Below, piece after piece: positions 33,916 to 42,226 of a stretch of 64,000 nt of DNA. The stretch's first letter is position 1, and every line of letters begins with the position of its first letter. Under the pieces are notes generated by a model. It saw nothing but the letters and a program-made list of their open reading frames with translations. It ran no database searches and had not been told where the DNA came from. This stretch comes from Alitiscatomonas aceti. Lineage in GTDB: Bacteria; Bacillota; Clostridia; Lachnospirales; Lachnospiraceae. The position numbers and the translations under genes were made by a program. The DNA is taken from contig NZ_JAOQJF010000014.1 in the NCBI RefSeq assembly GCF_025567195.1, positions 14,360 to 78,359 on the forward strand, read 5' to 3'.

Positions 33916-34960
33916 GCAGAAGGATATTGAAAACATCAAAAAGCTGCGGGGACTGATAAAGGAACTTCCTCCCTTCTGTGCAGATTTCTTCCGGGGAATC
34001 GAACCTCTGACATCCACCAGGACAAGAATCGCCTATGCCTATGACCTGCGGATCTTTTTCGATTTTCTGAAAACTTCCAACAGCCAGGTAGCCCGAATGG
34101 GGGAAAATATCCCCCTCTCTGTTCTGGAACAGCTTACAGTTACCGATCTGGAAGAATATATGGAATATTTAAAATGTCATCCTTCTGTGAACAATGAAGA
34201 TGTATATAATACGGAGCGTGGGATCATGCGGAAGGTTTCATCTTTAAAAAGCTTCTATAATTATTTTTACAGAAATGAACGGATTGAAAAAAATCCTGCC
34301 TCTCTCCTGCGTCTCCCCAAACTCCATGAAAAAGAGATCACACGGTTGGAAATTGATGAGGTGGCACGGCTTCTGGATGAGGTTGAGGAAGGTGAAAAGC
34401 TCACAGAAAGGCAGAAACTGTATCATGAACGGACAAAGGTCCGGGACCTGGCCATGCTGACACTTCTTTTGGGGACAGGACTCCGTGTATCGGAGTGTGT
34501 CGGATTAAATATAAACGATGTGGATCTGGACGCCTGTGGAGTCAGGATATTCCGGAAGGGCGGAAAGGAATCCATTGTCTATTTCAGCGATGAAGTCCGG
34601 GACGTTCTGGAAACGTACCTGGATGAACGCCAGGCCATTGACGCCCTTCCAGGTCATGAGGATGCTGTGTTCCTGTCCCTGCAGAAAAAAAGGATGAGCG
34701 TCAGAACGGTGGAAAATATGGTAAAAAAATATGCGGGTCTTGTTACTCCCCTAAAAAAGATCACCCCCCATAAGCTTCGGAGCACCTACGGCACCAGCCT
34801 TTACCGGGAAACCGGCGATATCTATCTGGTAGCATCGGTCCTTGGGCACAGCGATGTCAATACCACCAGGAAGCACTATGCGGCCCAGGAGGACCAGAGA
34901 CGGAAAAGCGCCAGAAATATAGTCCAGCTAAGGGAAAAAAAGGAACAGGGGCCCCAGTAG
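33893..34960 (+). CDS. Tyrosine recombinase, Xer-like
   Basis: 355 aa. N-terminal SAM-like core-binding domain (about 20-145), then the catalytic domain with all residues: Arg in GTGLRVSE, Lys in RKGGKE, HxxR in HKLRSTYG, His in LGHSD and the nucleophile Tyr in RKHYAA. Ser/Lys-rich tail. The chromosomal setting next to lexA, with no phage or transposon genes or flanking repeats, suggests a housekeeping role such as dimer resolution. AAAGGAAG precedes the ATG; overlap with ttcA-like gene implies coupling. Confidence 0.85.
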   Translation: MASLTYHEQKDIENIKKLRGLIKELPPFCADFFRGIEPLTSTRTRIAYAYDLRIFFDFLKTSNSQVARMGENIPLSVLEQLTVTDLEEYMEYLKCHPSVNNEDVYNTERGIMRKVSSLKSFYNYFYRNERIEKNPASLLRLPKLHEKEITRLEIDEVARLLDEVEEGEKLTERQKLYHERTKVRDLAMLTLLLGTGLRVSECVGLNINDVDLDACGVRIFRKGGKESIVYFSDEVRDVLETYLDERQAIDALPGHEDAVFLSLQKKRMSVRTVENMVKKYAGLVTPLKKITPHKLRSTYGTSLYRETGDIYLVASVLGHSDVNTTRKHYAAQEDQRRKSARNIVQLREKKEQGPQ

Positions 34961-35057
34961 CCTGGCTAGTCCGGATACAGACTGGCTGCGGCCTGGAGCC
35001 TGCCAGTTACAAACGGCATTCCTTAATAATTAGCTATCCTGCGGCAGATCCGGAGAA

Positions 35058-35375
35058 CTACTGCTCCGACGGGATCATACCTGGTTGTCTGGCATAATAT
35101 ACAACAGTCAGGGAGTCCCCGGCCTCAATGGAATCCGAAACCAGGCCGTTGATCTCTTTCAGTTCTGATATATACTGGCGGACCTCCATTCCGGAGTTAG
35201 CCCTGTATCTTTCAGCAATGGACCACAGAGAGTCCCCCGGACGGATCTCAATGTTGGTATAATAACGGTCATAACCGCTCTCCCTCTCCTCTCCGCTGGC
35301 AGTTACCAGTGTCTTTCCCAGGAGACAGGATAAAATCATAATGGATGCGGCAAACAAAAACAAATACTTTTTCAT
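35058..35375 (-). CDS. yneA: YneA-like SOS cell division inhibitor with LysM domain
   Basis: 105 aa. N-terminal membrane/signal segment (MKKYLFLFAASIMILSCLLG), short linker, and a LysM domain (about 45-95) starting IEIRPGDSLWSIAERY. Length, order and divergent position next to lexA match YneA of Bacillus, which blocks septum formation during DNA damage and acts outside the membrane. AGGAGGGACTGAAT precedes the ATG; the 7-codon upward extension is rejected. LexA boxes lie in its promoter. Confidence 0.8.
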   Translation of the reverse strand: MKKYLFLFAASIMILSCLLGKTLVTASGEERESGYDRYYTNIEIRPGDSLWSIAERYRANSGMEVRQYISELKEINGLVSDSIEAGDSLTVVYYARQPGMIPSEQ

Positions 35376-35412
35376 ATTCAGTCCCTCCTGCGTCAAAAGA
35401 ATGTATGTTCGG

Positions 35413-35460
35413 GAACATTTGTTCTGGTCTCATGATAACACCAGAACAAATGTTTGTCAA
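35413..35460 (-). promoter_or_regulatory. yneA promoter with two LexA boxes
   Basis: Minus strand: TTGACA (35455-35460), 17-base spacer, TATCAT (35432-35437). Box 2, GAACaaatGTTT (35444-35455), lies in the spacer and box 1, GAACatttGTTC (35413-35424), at about the start point. Both fit the Gram-positive LexA site GAAC-N4-GTTC; box 1 is a full match. The two boxes are inverted copies of each other over about 15 bases. Confidence 0.85.
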
Positions 35461-35479
35461 CAGATTTCCTGCTTTTTCT

Positions 35480-35519
35480 CGAACAAAAGTTTGCTTTTTT
35501 GCCGGACATATGATAGTAT
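35480..35519 (+). promoter_or_regulatory. lexA promoter with LexA box
   Basis: CGAACaaaaGTTTG (35480-35493) matches the LexA site with one deviation in the right half. It overlaps a possible -35 TTGCTT (35491-35496), which is 17 bases from TAGTAT (35514-35519). This fits autoregulation of lexA. Confidence 0.7.
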
Positions 35520-35608
35520 ATAAAAAAGAAATCTATTCCCTTCCAGGGATTTTTATAAGATATGATATCATTTTTTCATAAAAATGATGCAAAGGAGGAT
35601 CCACATAT

Positions 35609-36226
35609 ATGAGCCAGGGTAAAATAACTGAAAAACAGAAAGAAATTCTTGAATTTATAAAAGAAACAATTTTAAGCAAAGGATATCCGCCGGCTGTGCG
35701 CGAGATCTGCGAAGCCGTCCATCTGAAATCCACCTCTTCTGTCCACTCCCACCTGGAGACACTGGAGCGGAATGGATACATAAGACGGGATCCCACAAAA
35801 CCCAGGACCATCGAGATCCTGGATGATGATTTTGCGCTGACCCGCCGGGAAGTGGTCAACGTACCGCTGATCGGGACCGTTGCCGCAGGAATGCCGATCC
35901 TGGCAGAGGAGAATATTGAGGATTATATCCCCATCCCTGCGGAGCTGCTTCCCAATAAAGAGGTATTTATGCTGAGGGTAAAAGGAAACAGTATGGTGGA
36001 GGCTGGAATCCTCAACGACGACAAGGTGATCGTCGCAAAGCAGCCTGTGGCTGAAAACGGGGATAAGGTGGTTGCCCTCCTGGGAGATTCTGCAACGGTA
36101 AAAACCTTCTATAAAGAATCCGGCCACGTCCGCCTGCAGCCGGAAAATTCTTCTATGGACCCGATCATCGTGGACGACGTCCAGATCCTTGGAAAGGTCA
36201 TCGGCCTGTTCCGGTTTATGAATTAG
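35609..36226 (+). CDS. lexA: SOS repressor LexA
   Basis: 205 aa. N-terminal winged helix DNA-binding domain (1-70; SSVHSHLETLERNGYIRR) and C-terminal S24 latent protease. Self-cleavage site Ala93-Gly94 in GTVAAGMP; catalytic Ser128 (KGNSMVEAGI) and Lys165 (ATVKTFY). AAAGGAGG precedes the ATG. Controls yneA and itself through the boxes at 35413-35493. Confidence 0.97.
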   Translation: MSQGKITEKQKEILEFIKETILSKGYPPAVREICEAVHLKSTSSVHSHLETLERNGYIRRDPTKPRTIEILDDDFALTRREVVNVPLIGTVAAGMPILAEENIEDYIPIPAELLPNKEVFMLRVKGNSMVEAGILNDDKVIVAKQPVAENGDKVVALLGDSATVKTFYKESGHVRLQPENSSMDPIIVDDVQILGKVIGLFRFMN

Positions 36227-36335
36227 CAGGAATGATGCCTGCCTGCGGCGGGCTGCTGCGGCCGCAGACGTTCCTTCCGCCGTATGGCGAACCCTGCAGA
36301 GCATTTTATATGCCACAGGACACGCATTTCAGTAA

Positions 36336-36377
36336 CCAAAAAGCACCGGCATCCCCCTTAGAGAATAGCCGGTGCTT
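36336..36377 (-). terminator. Terminator of the rplU-rsfS operon
   Basis: Arms AAGCACCGGC (36341-36350) and GCCGGTGCTT (36368-36377). Read on the minus strand the hairpin is followed by a run of T (complement of AAAAA at 36338-36342), 35 bases after the rsfS stop. It may also stop lexA transcripts less efficiently. Confidence 0.8.
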
Positions 36378-36411
36378 CAAGTATATGTTTTTTGTCAGAC
36401 TGCGTTCCGGA

Positions 36412-36768
36412 TCAGTCCAGTTCCTCTACGGATCCTACGACCTTTCCGTCTCTCCAGATGCGCTCCAGATCATAGAACAGCCGGTCTTCCTTGGAAAATA
36501 CATGAACGATCACATCGCCGTAGTCCAAAAGGACCCATGTTGAGCTTAGATTTCCCTCTTTCTGGCGGCACTCAAAGCCAGCTTTAAAGAGCTTTTCCTC
36601 CACATTATCGATCAGAGCCTGGGTCTGGCTGCTGTTGGATGCGCTTGCCAGTACAAAATAATCTGCAATAACTGTTACACCCTGGATATCAATAATTTTT
36701 ATATCTTCTCCCTTTTTCTCGTCCAGCGCTTCGACTGCGAGTCTTACCATTTCTTTTGACTGATTCAA
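36412..36768 (-). CDS. rsfS: Ribosome silencing factor RsfS
   Basis: 118 aa; binds L14 of the 50S subunit and blocks joining with 30S under starvation. Typical blocks: EMVRLAVEALDEKKGEDIKIIDI, YFVLASASNSSQTQALIDNVEE and WVLLDYGDVIVHVF. The start is TTG with AAAGGAGG nine bases upstream, which decides this start even though it lies 80 bases inside the yqeK frame. Last gene of the rplU operon. Confidence 0.93.
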   Translation of the reverse strand: MNQSKEMVRLAVEALDEKKGEDIKIIDIQGVTVIADYFVLASASNSSQTQALIDNVEEKLFKAGFECRQKEGNLSSTWVLLDYGDVIVHVFSKEDRLFYDLERIWRDGKVVGSVEELD

Positions 36769-37411
36769 CTGTGTTTTCCTCCTTTATTTTCTCTGGCCCG
36801 ATTTCTCCGTTCCCGGCTGCGGCCTGTTCCTGGCTTCTTGCTGCCACCGCACGCATATGATTACAGGCGGCAATGGTCAAAGGATCAATGGGGCAGTCCA
36901 GGGTACCCAGGTAACGGAGAATGCTCTCCATAATGGCCAGACAGGCCCGATCCAGATCCTCAAAGGCCAGCTTTCTCATCCTGGGCAGATCCGCAGCTTT
37001 ATAACGCCGGGGCTCAATATAATCTGCCACATAAAGGATCTTATCCAGCATCCCCATGTCTGTTTTTCCTGTGGTATGACACGCAATGGCGCTTAAGATC
37101 TCTTCATCGTCCACTCCGTATTTTTCCCTGGCCATCCACGCTCCCAGTTTTGCATGAAGCAGGGATGGATCCCGTTCTTCGCTTTCAGAAACAGGGATCC
37201 CGCGGCTTATGCATTTTTCCAGCATGGTCGGACGGTCGTACCGCTTGGCGCAGTCATGAAGGAGTCCGGCCAGCTCTGCCTTATCCAGATCATATCCGTA
37301 CCGCATGGCCAGGGCCTGGCAGGTGTAGGAGACTCCCAATGTATGCTCAAACCGCATGGGATCCAGTTTCTTTTTTAAATGCTTTCTTATTTCAATGACT
37401 CTGCTGTCCAT
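36689..37411 (-). CDS. yqeK: YqeK family HD-domain protein (diadenosine tetraphosphatase-like)
   Basis: 240 aa. HD motif LLHDCAKRYD (about 49-58), and upstream RFEHTLGVSYTC plus IACHTTG, all as in YqeK, shown to be an Ap4A hydrolase in some Firmicutes. The enzyme domain ends near 195; the remaining tail (Glu/Lys/Arg-rich) extends 80 bases into rsfS and makes the protein longer than usual. Lies between nadD and rsfS, the standard order. Confidence 0.88.
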   Translation of the reverse strand: MDSRVIEIRKHLKKKLDPMRFEHTLGVSYTCQALAMRYGYDLDKAELAGLLHDCAKRYDRPTMLEKCISRGIPVSESEERDPSLLHAKLGAWMAREKYGVDDEEILSAIACHTTGKTDMGMLDKILYVADYIEPRRYKAADLPRMRKLAFEDLDRACLAIMESILRYLGTLDCPIDPLTIAACNHMRAVAARSQEQAAAGNGEIGPEKIKEENTVESVKRNGKTRSRSAGREKGRRYKNY

Positions 37412-37438
37412 ATGAATATGCCCTTTACTGATTCCGTG

Positions 37439-38053
37439 TTATCTGCTCTCCTGGTACAGCCTGTGTTCTCTGATGTAAGCGGCCACGGCTCCGGGAACCA
37501 GCTCTCCTATATCTTCTCCCCTGGCCGCCATGTCCCGGATCCTGGCAGAAGCCACGTTCATTTCTGGATTGTGAAGCACCTGGATATGGGCTCCGTACAC
37601 GGATTTTAAATAGCTGATCTGCTGATCCAGGGTCCGTCCGGCCCGGTCATATTCCCTGCCGGACACCAGAAGCGAGGTAAGCTCCATGACCTTTTCCGGG
37701 TGATACCAGGTTTCCAGCTGGAACAGGGAATCGGCTCCAATGATAAAATAAAATTTGTCCTCCGGGTATTCTTCCTTTAGAAGCTCCAGCGTCTGTGCAG
37801 TATACGTATTCCCCTCCCGCTTCATTTCAAAATCAGAGACTGAAAAAAACGGGATCCCCTCCAGCGCCAGCTCCAGCATAGCCAGGCGGTCCTTTACGTC
37901 CGTGATCCGGTGATCCTTTTTATGGGGAGGGATATGGGACGGCATATACCAGATCTCATCCAGCCCGTATTCGGAGCGGGCCTGTCTTCCCAGAAGAAGA
38001 TGGCCGTTGTGGACCGGATCAAAGGTCCCGCCCATAATGCCGATACGTTTCAT
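37439..38053 (-). CDS. nadD: Nicotinate-nucleotide adenylyltransferase
   Basis: 204 aa; makes deamido-NAD from nicotinate mononucleotide and ATP. N-terminal GGTFDPVHNGH (residues 9-19) and C-terminal ASARIRDMAA (the ISSTxIR-like motif). GGAAAGGAG precedes the ATG. nadD-yqeK-rsfS is a conserved Firmicute order. Confidence 0.95.
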   Translation of the reverse strand: MKRIGIMGGTFDPVHNGHLLLGRQARSEYGLDEIWYMPSHIPPHKKDHRITDVKDRLAMLELALEGIPFFSVSDFEMKREGNTYTAQTLELLKEEYPEDKFYFIIGADSLFQLETWYHPEKVMELTSLLVSGREYDRAGRTLDQQISYLKSVYGAHIQVLHNPEMNVASARIRDMAARGEDIGELVPGAVAAYIREHRLYQESR

Positions 38054-38072
38054 GGCAGCTCTCCTTTCCAGC

Positions 38073-38366
38073 TTACGGGAGAACGATCTTTCTGTCCTTC
38101 TCTTCCTTCGCCGGTTTATATAAAACGATCATTCTTCCGATCACCTGTACCACCTGCGAGCGGGTACGCTCTGCCAGGGTCTGGGCCAGGATCTTTCCAT
38201 CATCCACACAGTTCTTTAAAACATGGATCTTGATCAGCTCACGGGCGTCCAGCGCCTCGTTTACAGACTGGGTAAGCTCCGGTGTAAGGCTGGATTTACC
38301 GATCTGCAGAATTGGATCCATGGTCATGGCAAGTCCCTTAAGATAGGCCCTCTGCTTGCTTGTCAT
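38073..38366 (-). CDS. yhbY: YhbY family RNA-binding protein (CRM domain)
   Basis: 97 aa single CRM domain. N-terminal KQRAYLKGLA and the GKSSLTPEL loop (GxxG-type RNA-binding loop) are diagnostic; associated with 50S assembly. Between obgE and nadD, the usual order. Confidence 0.92.
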   Translation of the reverse strand: MTSKQRAYLKGLAMTMDPILQIGKSSLTPELTQSVNEALDARELIKIHVLKNCVDDGKILAQTLAERTRSQVVQVIGRMIVLYKPAKEEKDRKIVLP

Positions 38367-38378
38367 ATGCTCTTCTCC

Positions 38379-39662
38379 TTATTTATAATACTCAAAAGCC
38401 AGACCGTACATACGCACTGTATCGCCCTCGGAGATTCCGGCCTTTTCCAGCTCATCCAGGATCCCGTTCTGTTTCAGGAATTTCTGGAAGAAGTCGAAGC
38501 CCTTCTCTGAGTCCAGATTGGTGTAGCCCAGCATCTTCTCGATCCTGGGACCTTCCACAACGAACGCTCCATCGTCAGAACGCTCCACTGTGTAAGGCAG
38601 ATTCCGGTCCGCCTGATATTCAACTTCAAACTCTTTTTCAAATACTCTGGGAGTCCGGTCCACAGTCCGGAGGACCTGGAACAGATGGCCCAGAAGTTCG
38701 TTGACGCCCTCTCCGCTGACAGCCGAAATACCGAATACGGGAATTCCCTTCGGTTCAAATTCATCCTTCAGCGCCTTTAAGGGATCATGCTCCTCATCAT
38801 ACAGGGCATCCAGCTTATTGGCCGCAATGACCTGCGGCAGCTTTAAAAGCTCCGGATTATAGGTAGAAAGCTCATTCATGATGGTATGGATATCCTCCAC
38901 CGGGTCGCGTCCCTCCACAGAAGCCGCGTCTACCACATGAAGGAGCACCTTCGTCCGCTCGATGTGGCGCAGGAATTCGTGGCCAAGGCCGGCGCCATCC
39001 GAAGCGCCTTCGATCAGCCCGGGAATATCCGCCATCACAAAGCTGTTTCCGTCGCCCAGGTTCACAACGCCCAGGTGCGGGTTTAGGGTAGTAAAATGAT
39101 AATTGGCGATCTTTGGTCTTGCGTTGGAAACGCGGGAAAGCAGCGTGGATTTTCCCACATTCGGGAAGCCCACCAGACCCACATCGGCGATCACCTTAAG
39201 CTCCAGCTGGATCCACAGCTCCTGCCCTGGCTGTCCTGGCTGGGCATATTTGGGAACCTGCATGGTGGAGGTGGCAAAATGCATATTTCCCAGCCCTCCC
39301 CGGCCGCCTTTCAGAATGATCTCCCGCCGGTTGTCTCCGGACATATCCGTGATGACCTTTCCCGATTCCAGATCCTTAACAACCGTGCCCTCGGGCACCT
39401 TAACGATCAGATCCTTTCCGTCGGCACCGTGGCAGCGGCGTTTTCCGCCTTCTTCCCCACTCTGCGCCACATATTTGCGGACGTGCCTGAAATCCACCAG
39501 TGTATTAAGGCCGTCGTCCACCTCAAAAATGATATCGCCGCCTTTTCCGCCGTCACCGCCGTCGGGGCCGCCGTTGGGAACATATAATTCTCTGCGGAAG
39601 CTCACATGGCCATTCCCGCCGTTTCCTGATCTGATAAAAACTTTTGCACTGTCTGTAAACAT
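38379..39662 (-). CDS. obgE: GTPase Obg
   Basis: 427 aa. Glycine-rich Obg fold (1-158; GNGGNGHVSFRRE, GGDGGKGGD), G domain with P-loop GFPNVGKSTLL and switch motif DIPGLIEGA, and a C-terminal OCT domain (about 345-427). A GTPase for 50S assembly, linked to stress and sporulation in Bacillus. The start at 39662 is preferred over an upstream in-frame start at 39719 because MFTDSAKVF is the family N terminus and GGAAAGGA lies upstream. Confidence 0.96.
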   Translation of the reverse strand: MFTDSAKVFIRSGNGGNGHVSFRRELYVPNGGPDGGDGGKGGDIIFEVDDGLNTLVDFRHVRKYVAQSGEEGGKRRCHGADGKDLIVKVPEGTVVKDLESGKVITDMSGDNRREIILKGGRGGLGNMHFATSTMQVPKYAQPGQPGQELWIQLELKVIADVGLVGFPNVGKSTLLSRVSNARPKIANYHFTTLNPHLGVVNLGDGNSFVMADIPGLIEGASDGAGLGHEFLRHIERTKVLLHVVDAASVEGRDPVEDIHTIMNELSTYNPELLKLPQVIAANKLDALYDEEHDPLKALKDEFEPKGIPVFGISAVSGEGVNELLGHLFQVLRTVDRTPRVFEKEFEVEYQADRNLPYTVERSDDGAFVVEGPRIEKMLGYTNLDSEKGFDFFQKFLKQNGILDELEKAGISEGDTVRMYGLAFEYYK

Positions 39663-39743
39663 GATAAGCCCGGTCCTTTCCAAAAATGTCTGGTTTCCCA
39701 GTAGAGAAAAAAGCCCCATACCTTACGTATGGAGCTCTCTGCT

Positions 39744-40034
39744 TTATTCGTTGATCGCCTTCGGATATACAGAAACCTGCTTTTTGTCTCTGCCTTTTCT
39801 CTCAAATTTAACAACGCCGTCAACCATTGCGAATAATGTATCATCACCGCCGCGGCCAACATTAAGACCCGGATGGATCTTTGTTCCACGCTGTCTGTAA
39901 AGAATATTTCCGGCTAATACGAACTGGCCGTCTGCTCTCTTTGCGCCAAGGCGTTTGGACTCGGAATCTCTGCCGTTCTTTGTGGAACCAACACCTTTTT
40001 TATGGGCAAATAACTGAAGGTTCATCTTAAACAT
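39744..40034 (-). CDS. rpmA: 50S ribosomal protein L27 with cleavable leader
   Basis: 96 aa. The N terminus MFKMNLQLF is followed by AHKKGVGSTKNGRDS. The first nine residues match the extension that the Prp protease removes (cut between Phe9 and Ala10) in Firmicutes; removal is needed for a functional L27. prp lies just upstream in the operon. GGGAGGTG precedes the ATG. Confidence 0.97.
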   Translation of the reverse strand: MFKMNLQLFAHKKGVGSTKNGRDSESKRLGAKRADGQFVLAGNILYRQRGTKIHPGLNVGRGGDDTLFAMVDGVVKFERKGRDKKQVSVYPKAINE

Positions 40035-40039
40035 ATCGG

Positions 40040-40369
40040 TTACACCTCCCTGAATCGAAAATTGATATATTCCGCTCCGTATTCATCCCGGATATTCGTC
40101 AGCCCGAGGATCAGGGACTTCATGAGGAGCTGCGATTCGGGACTCATGGAATCGGGGAAAAGGAAAGAGAACTGGCCTCCATCCTCTGAAACACTTCCCT
40201 CGAAATGATCGTCTGTAAACTGTTCGACGGAATTCGCCATGTTGAGAGCCAGTACAGAAACAGCAGAACATATGATATCCTGTCCGTATTCTGCATAGCC
40301 AGCATGACCGCTTATTTCGATCCCTTTTTCTTTCCTGTCCTTATCGCGCAGGATAATTACCTGAATCAT
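40040..40369 (-). CDS. prp: Ribosomal-processing cysteine protease Prp
   Basis: 109 aa. Catalytic His22 and Cys34 in GHAGYAEYGQDIICSAVS. Cleaves the leader of L27, whose gene follows five bases later. No clear ribosome site is seen before its start, six bases after the rplU stop, so translation probably depends on coupling to rplU, keeping it low. Confidence 0.95.
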   Translation of the reverse strand: MIQVIILRDKDRKEKGIEISGHAGYAEYGQDIICSAVSVLALNMANSVEQFTDDHFEGSVSEDGGQFSFLFPDSMSPESQLLMKSLILGLTNIRDEYGAEYINFRFREV

Positions 40370-40375
40370 ACAAAA

Positions 40376-40684
40376 TTAAGCGTTGATCTTGTCAATCTTA
40401 ACCTGGGTATAAAGCTGTCTGTGGCCGTTTTTCTTATGATAGCCAGTTTTGCGCTTATACTTGTAAACGATAACTTTTTTGCCCTTGCCAACCTTCTCAA
40501 CGGTTGCGGAAACAGTCGCGTTTTCCACTGTGGGGCATCCGATCGTAAGCTCGCCGTTGTTTACAGCCAGAACCTGATCAAAAGTAACAACAGAACCTAC
40601 TTCTGCGTCCAGTCTCTCAATCTTGATGCTGTCGCCTTCGGCTACTTTATACTGCTTACCACCTGTTGCAATAATCGCGTACAT
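40376..40684 (-). CDS. rplU: 50S ribosomal protein L21
   Basis: 102 aa; MYAIIATGGKQYKVAEGD at the N terminus and KRKTGYHKKNGHRQLYTQVKI at the C terminus are diagnostic. First gene of the operon, with a leader of about 80 bases and AGGAGGTG before the ATG. The leader contains short complementary segments and could be an L21 autoregulatory leader, but no specific consensus was verified. Confidence 0.97.
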   Translation of the reverse strand: MYAIIATGGKQYKVAEGDSIKIERLDAEVGSVVTFDQVLAVNNGELTIGCPTVENATVSATVEKVGKGKKVIVYKYKRKTGYHKKNGHRQLYTQVKIDKINA

Positions 40685-40770
40685 ATTGCACCTCCTATTA
40701 TCATTACTCGCCAGTTACGGTGTGTTCCCGCAGGAACCCTTGCAGACCTCGCTGTGCGGCATACTGTAAT

Positions 40771-40799
40771 ATAATAGCACCTGTCCATCTTCCTGTCAA
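40771..40799 (-). promoter_or_regulatory. SigA-type promoter of the rplU operon
   Basis: Minus strand: TTGACA (40794-40799), 17-base spacer, TATTAT (40771-40776). Drives rplU-prp-rpmA-obgE-yhbY-nadD-yqeK-rsfS. Confidence 0.88.
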
Positions 40800-40939
40800 C
40801 TGTTTTTTACAGGATTTTCTGCCTTATGAAAAATTTCTGCTGTCCAGTGACCATGGGAACACGCTGCGCGGACGTCTCATGGTCATTGCGGCAGCCGCCA
40901 GACTCACATACATCCACGGTCCTGTCTCGCTGCCAGCGT

Positions 40940-40983
40940 AAAAAGAACGCCGCAGATCAGGCGGAAAACCACCCGTCTGCAGC
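40940..40983 (-). terminator. Terminator after the CofE-like gene
   Basis: Minus strand: GCTGCAGA..GGTGG, TTTT loop, CCGCC..TCTGCGGC, then GTTC and TTTTT. It lies 11 bases after the stop and isolates this gene from the rplU promoter downstream. Confidence 0.8.
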
Positions 40984-40993
40984 GCTTTCGGTT

Positions 40994-42184
40994 TTACTGC
41001 TCTGCAAAAGTATCAAAATATCCCTGGATAAACACGATGGGAGTTCCCTTATCTCCGGAGCCGGAGGTCAGATCGCAGAGAGATCCGATGAGATCCGTCA
41101 GTCGTCTGGGAGTCGTACCCTGGGAGGCCATGCTTCCCTTTAAGCTGCCGTCCTTGGCTTCGATCTTTTCCTTCATGGCCCTTGTGAGCTCCTCACCCTT
41201 CAGATCCTTGAAATCGTTGTCTGCCAGATATTTTAATTTCAGTTCGTTGGGAGTTCCCTCCAGGCGCTCTGTATACGCAGGGCTTACCACCGGATCAGCC
41301 AGTTCCCAGATCTTTCCTACCGGATCTTTAAACGCGCCGTCCCCGTAGATCATACAATTCATCTTCACGCCTGTGGCCTCTGCAAGGCTCTCCTGGAGAT
41401 TTTTCACAAATTCATTACAATCTCTCGGGAACAGCTTTACCGTGTCTTCTGTGGCCTTATTGGAGCCGTACAGGCCATACTGCTCGTTATAACCGCTTCC
41501 ATCCACCGGAGCGTTCATGATATCTGCCAGCGTCAGCACCTTCTCCGCTCCCGCAGCCAGTAATCTCCGTCTGGAGCGTTCTCTGGTGTGGATATCGCAG
41601 CAGAGTACATTTTTTGTATAGGGGAGCACTGCGCGGCAGTCATTGGCGAAAATAAATTCCGGCTCGCAGCCCTCGGCCTCAAACAGCTCCTTATAATAAG
41701 CCACATAATCCACGCCTGTGAACGGATGCTTTACATAGCCGAAGATCTCCCTGTACTTTGCCTCATCCATTACGTCTGAATACGGATTTACTCCCTTTTC
41801 ATCCAGAAGATCGTCGTCAAACAGGTGGTTGCCCACTTCATCGGAAGGATAGCTCATCAGGATATAAACCTTCTTAAACGCCTTGGCAATGCCTTTTAAG
41901 CAGATGGCGATCCGGTTCCGGCTTAAGATCGGGAACGTGACAGCGACGGTATCGCAGCCAAATTTTGTGCGGCAGTCCTTCGCAATGTCATCTGTACTGG
42001 CATAATTGCCCTGGGTCCTGGCCACTACGGCCTCTGTTACAGCTACGATGTCCTTTTCATGAAATGTGATATGTTCTTCTTTTCCCATATCGGCGATAGC
42101 CTCTGTCACGATCCGGATCAGATCGTCTCCTTCTTTCACAACCGGGCATCTGACGCCTCTGGATACGGTTCCAACAGTTCTCAT
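40994..42184 (-). CDS. CofE-like (F420-0:gamma-glutamyl ligase family) protein
   Basis: 396 aa. The N-terminal region (MRTVGTVSRGVRCPVV, HEKDIVAVTEAVVARTQGN) matches the F420-0:L-glutamate ligase fold; later segments (FPILSRNRIAICLKGIA, LMSYPSDEVGNH) are typical of the larger Firmicute members. Coenzyme F420 is not expected in this lineage and no F420 synthesis genes are in the window, so the real substrate is probably another acid that is glutamylated, for example a folate-like compound. Start 42184 has GAGGT seven bases upstream; the open frame through the repeat region is rejected. Confidence 0.75.
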   Translation of the reverse strand: MRTVGTVSRGVRCPVVKEGDDLIRIVTEAIADMGKEEHITFHEKDIVAVTEAVVARTQGNYASTDDIAKDCRTKFGCDTVAVTFPILSRNRIAICLKGIAKAFKKVYILMSYPSDEVGNHLFDDDLLDEKGVNPYSDVMDEAKYREIFGYVKHPFTGVDYVAYYKELFEAEGCEPEFIFANDCRAVLPYTKNVLCCDIHTRERSRRRLLAAGAEKVLTLADIMNAPVDGSGYNEQYGLYGSNKATEDTVKLFPRDCNEFVKNLQESLAEATGVKMNCMIYGDGAFKDPVGKIWELADPVVSPAYTERLEGTPNELKLKYLADNDFKDLKGEELTRAMKEKIEAKDGSLKGSMASQGTTPRRLTDLIGSLCDLTSGSGDKGTPIVFIQGYFDTFAEQ

Positions 42185-42226
42185 GATTTGTACCTCATTT
42201 CTTTTATAAAAATATACGATTAAGCA

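Noticed and set aside
35407..35416. GTTCGGGAAC as a fourth LexA box
   Set aside because: Half-sites are in the wrong order (GTTC..GAAC) and spacing for a Gram-positive LexA site.
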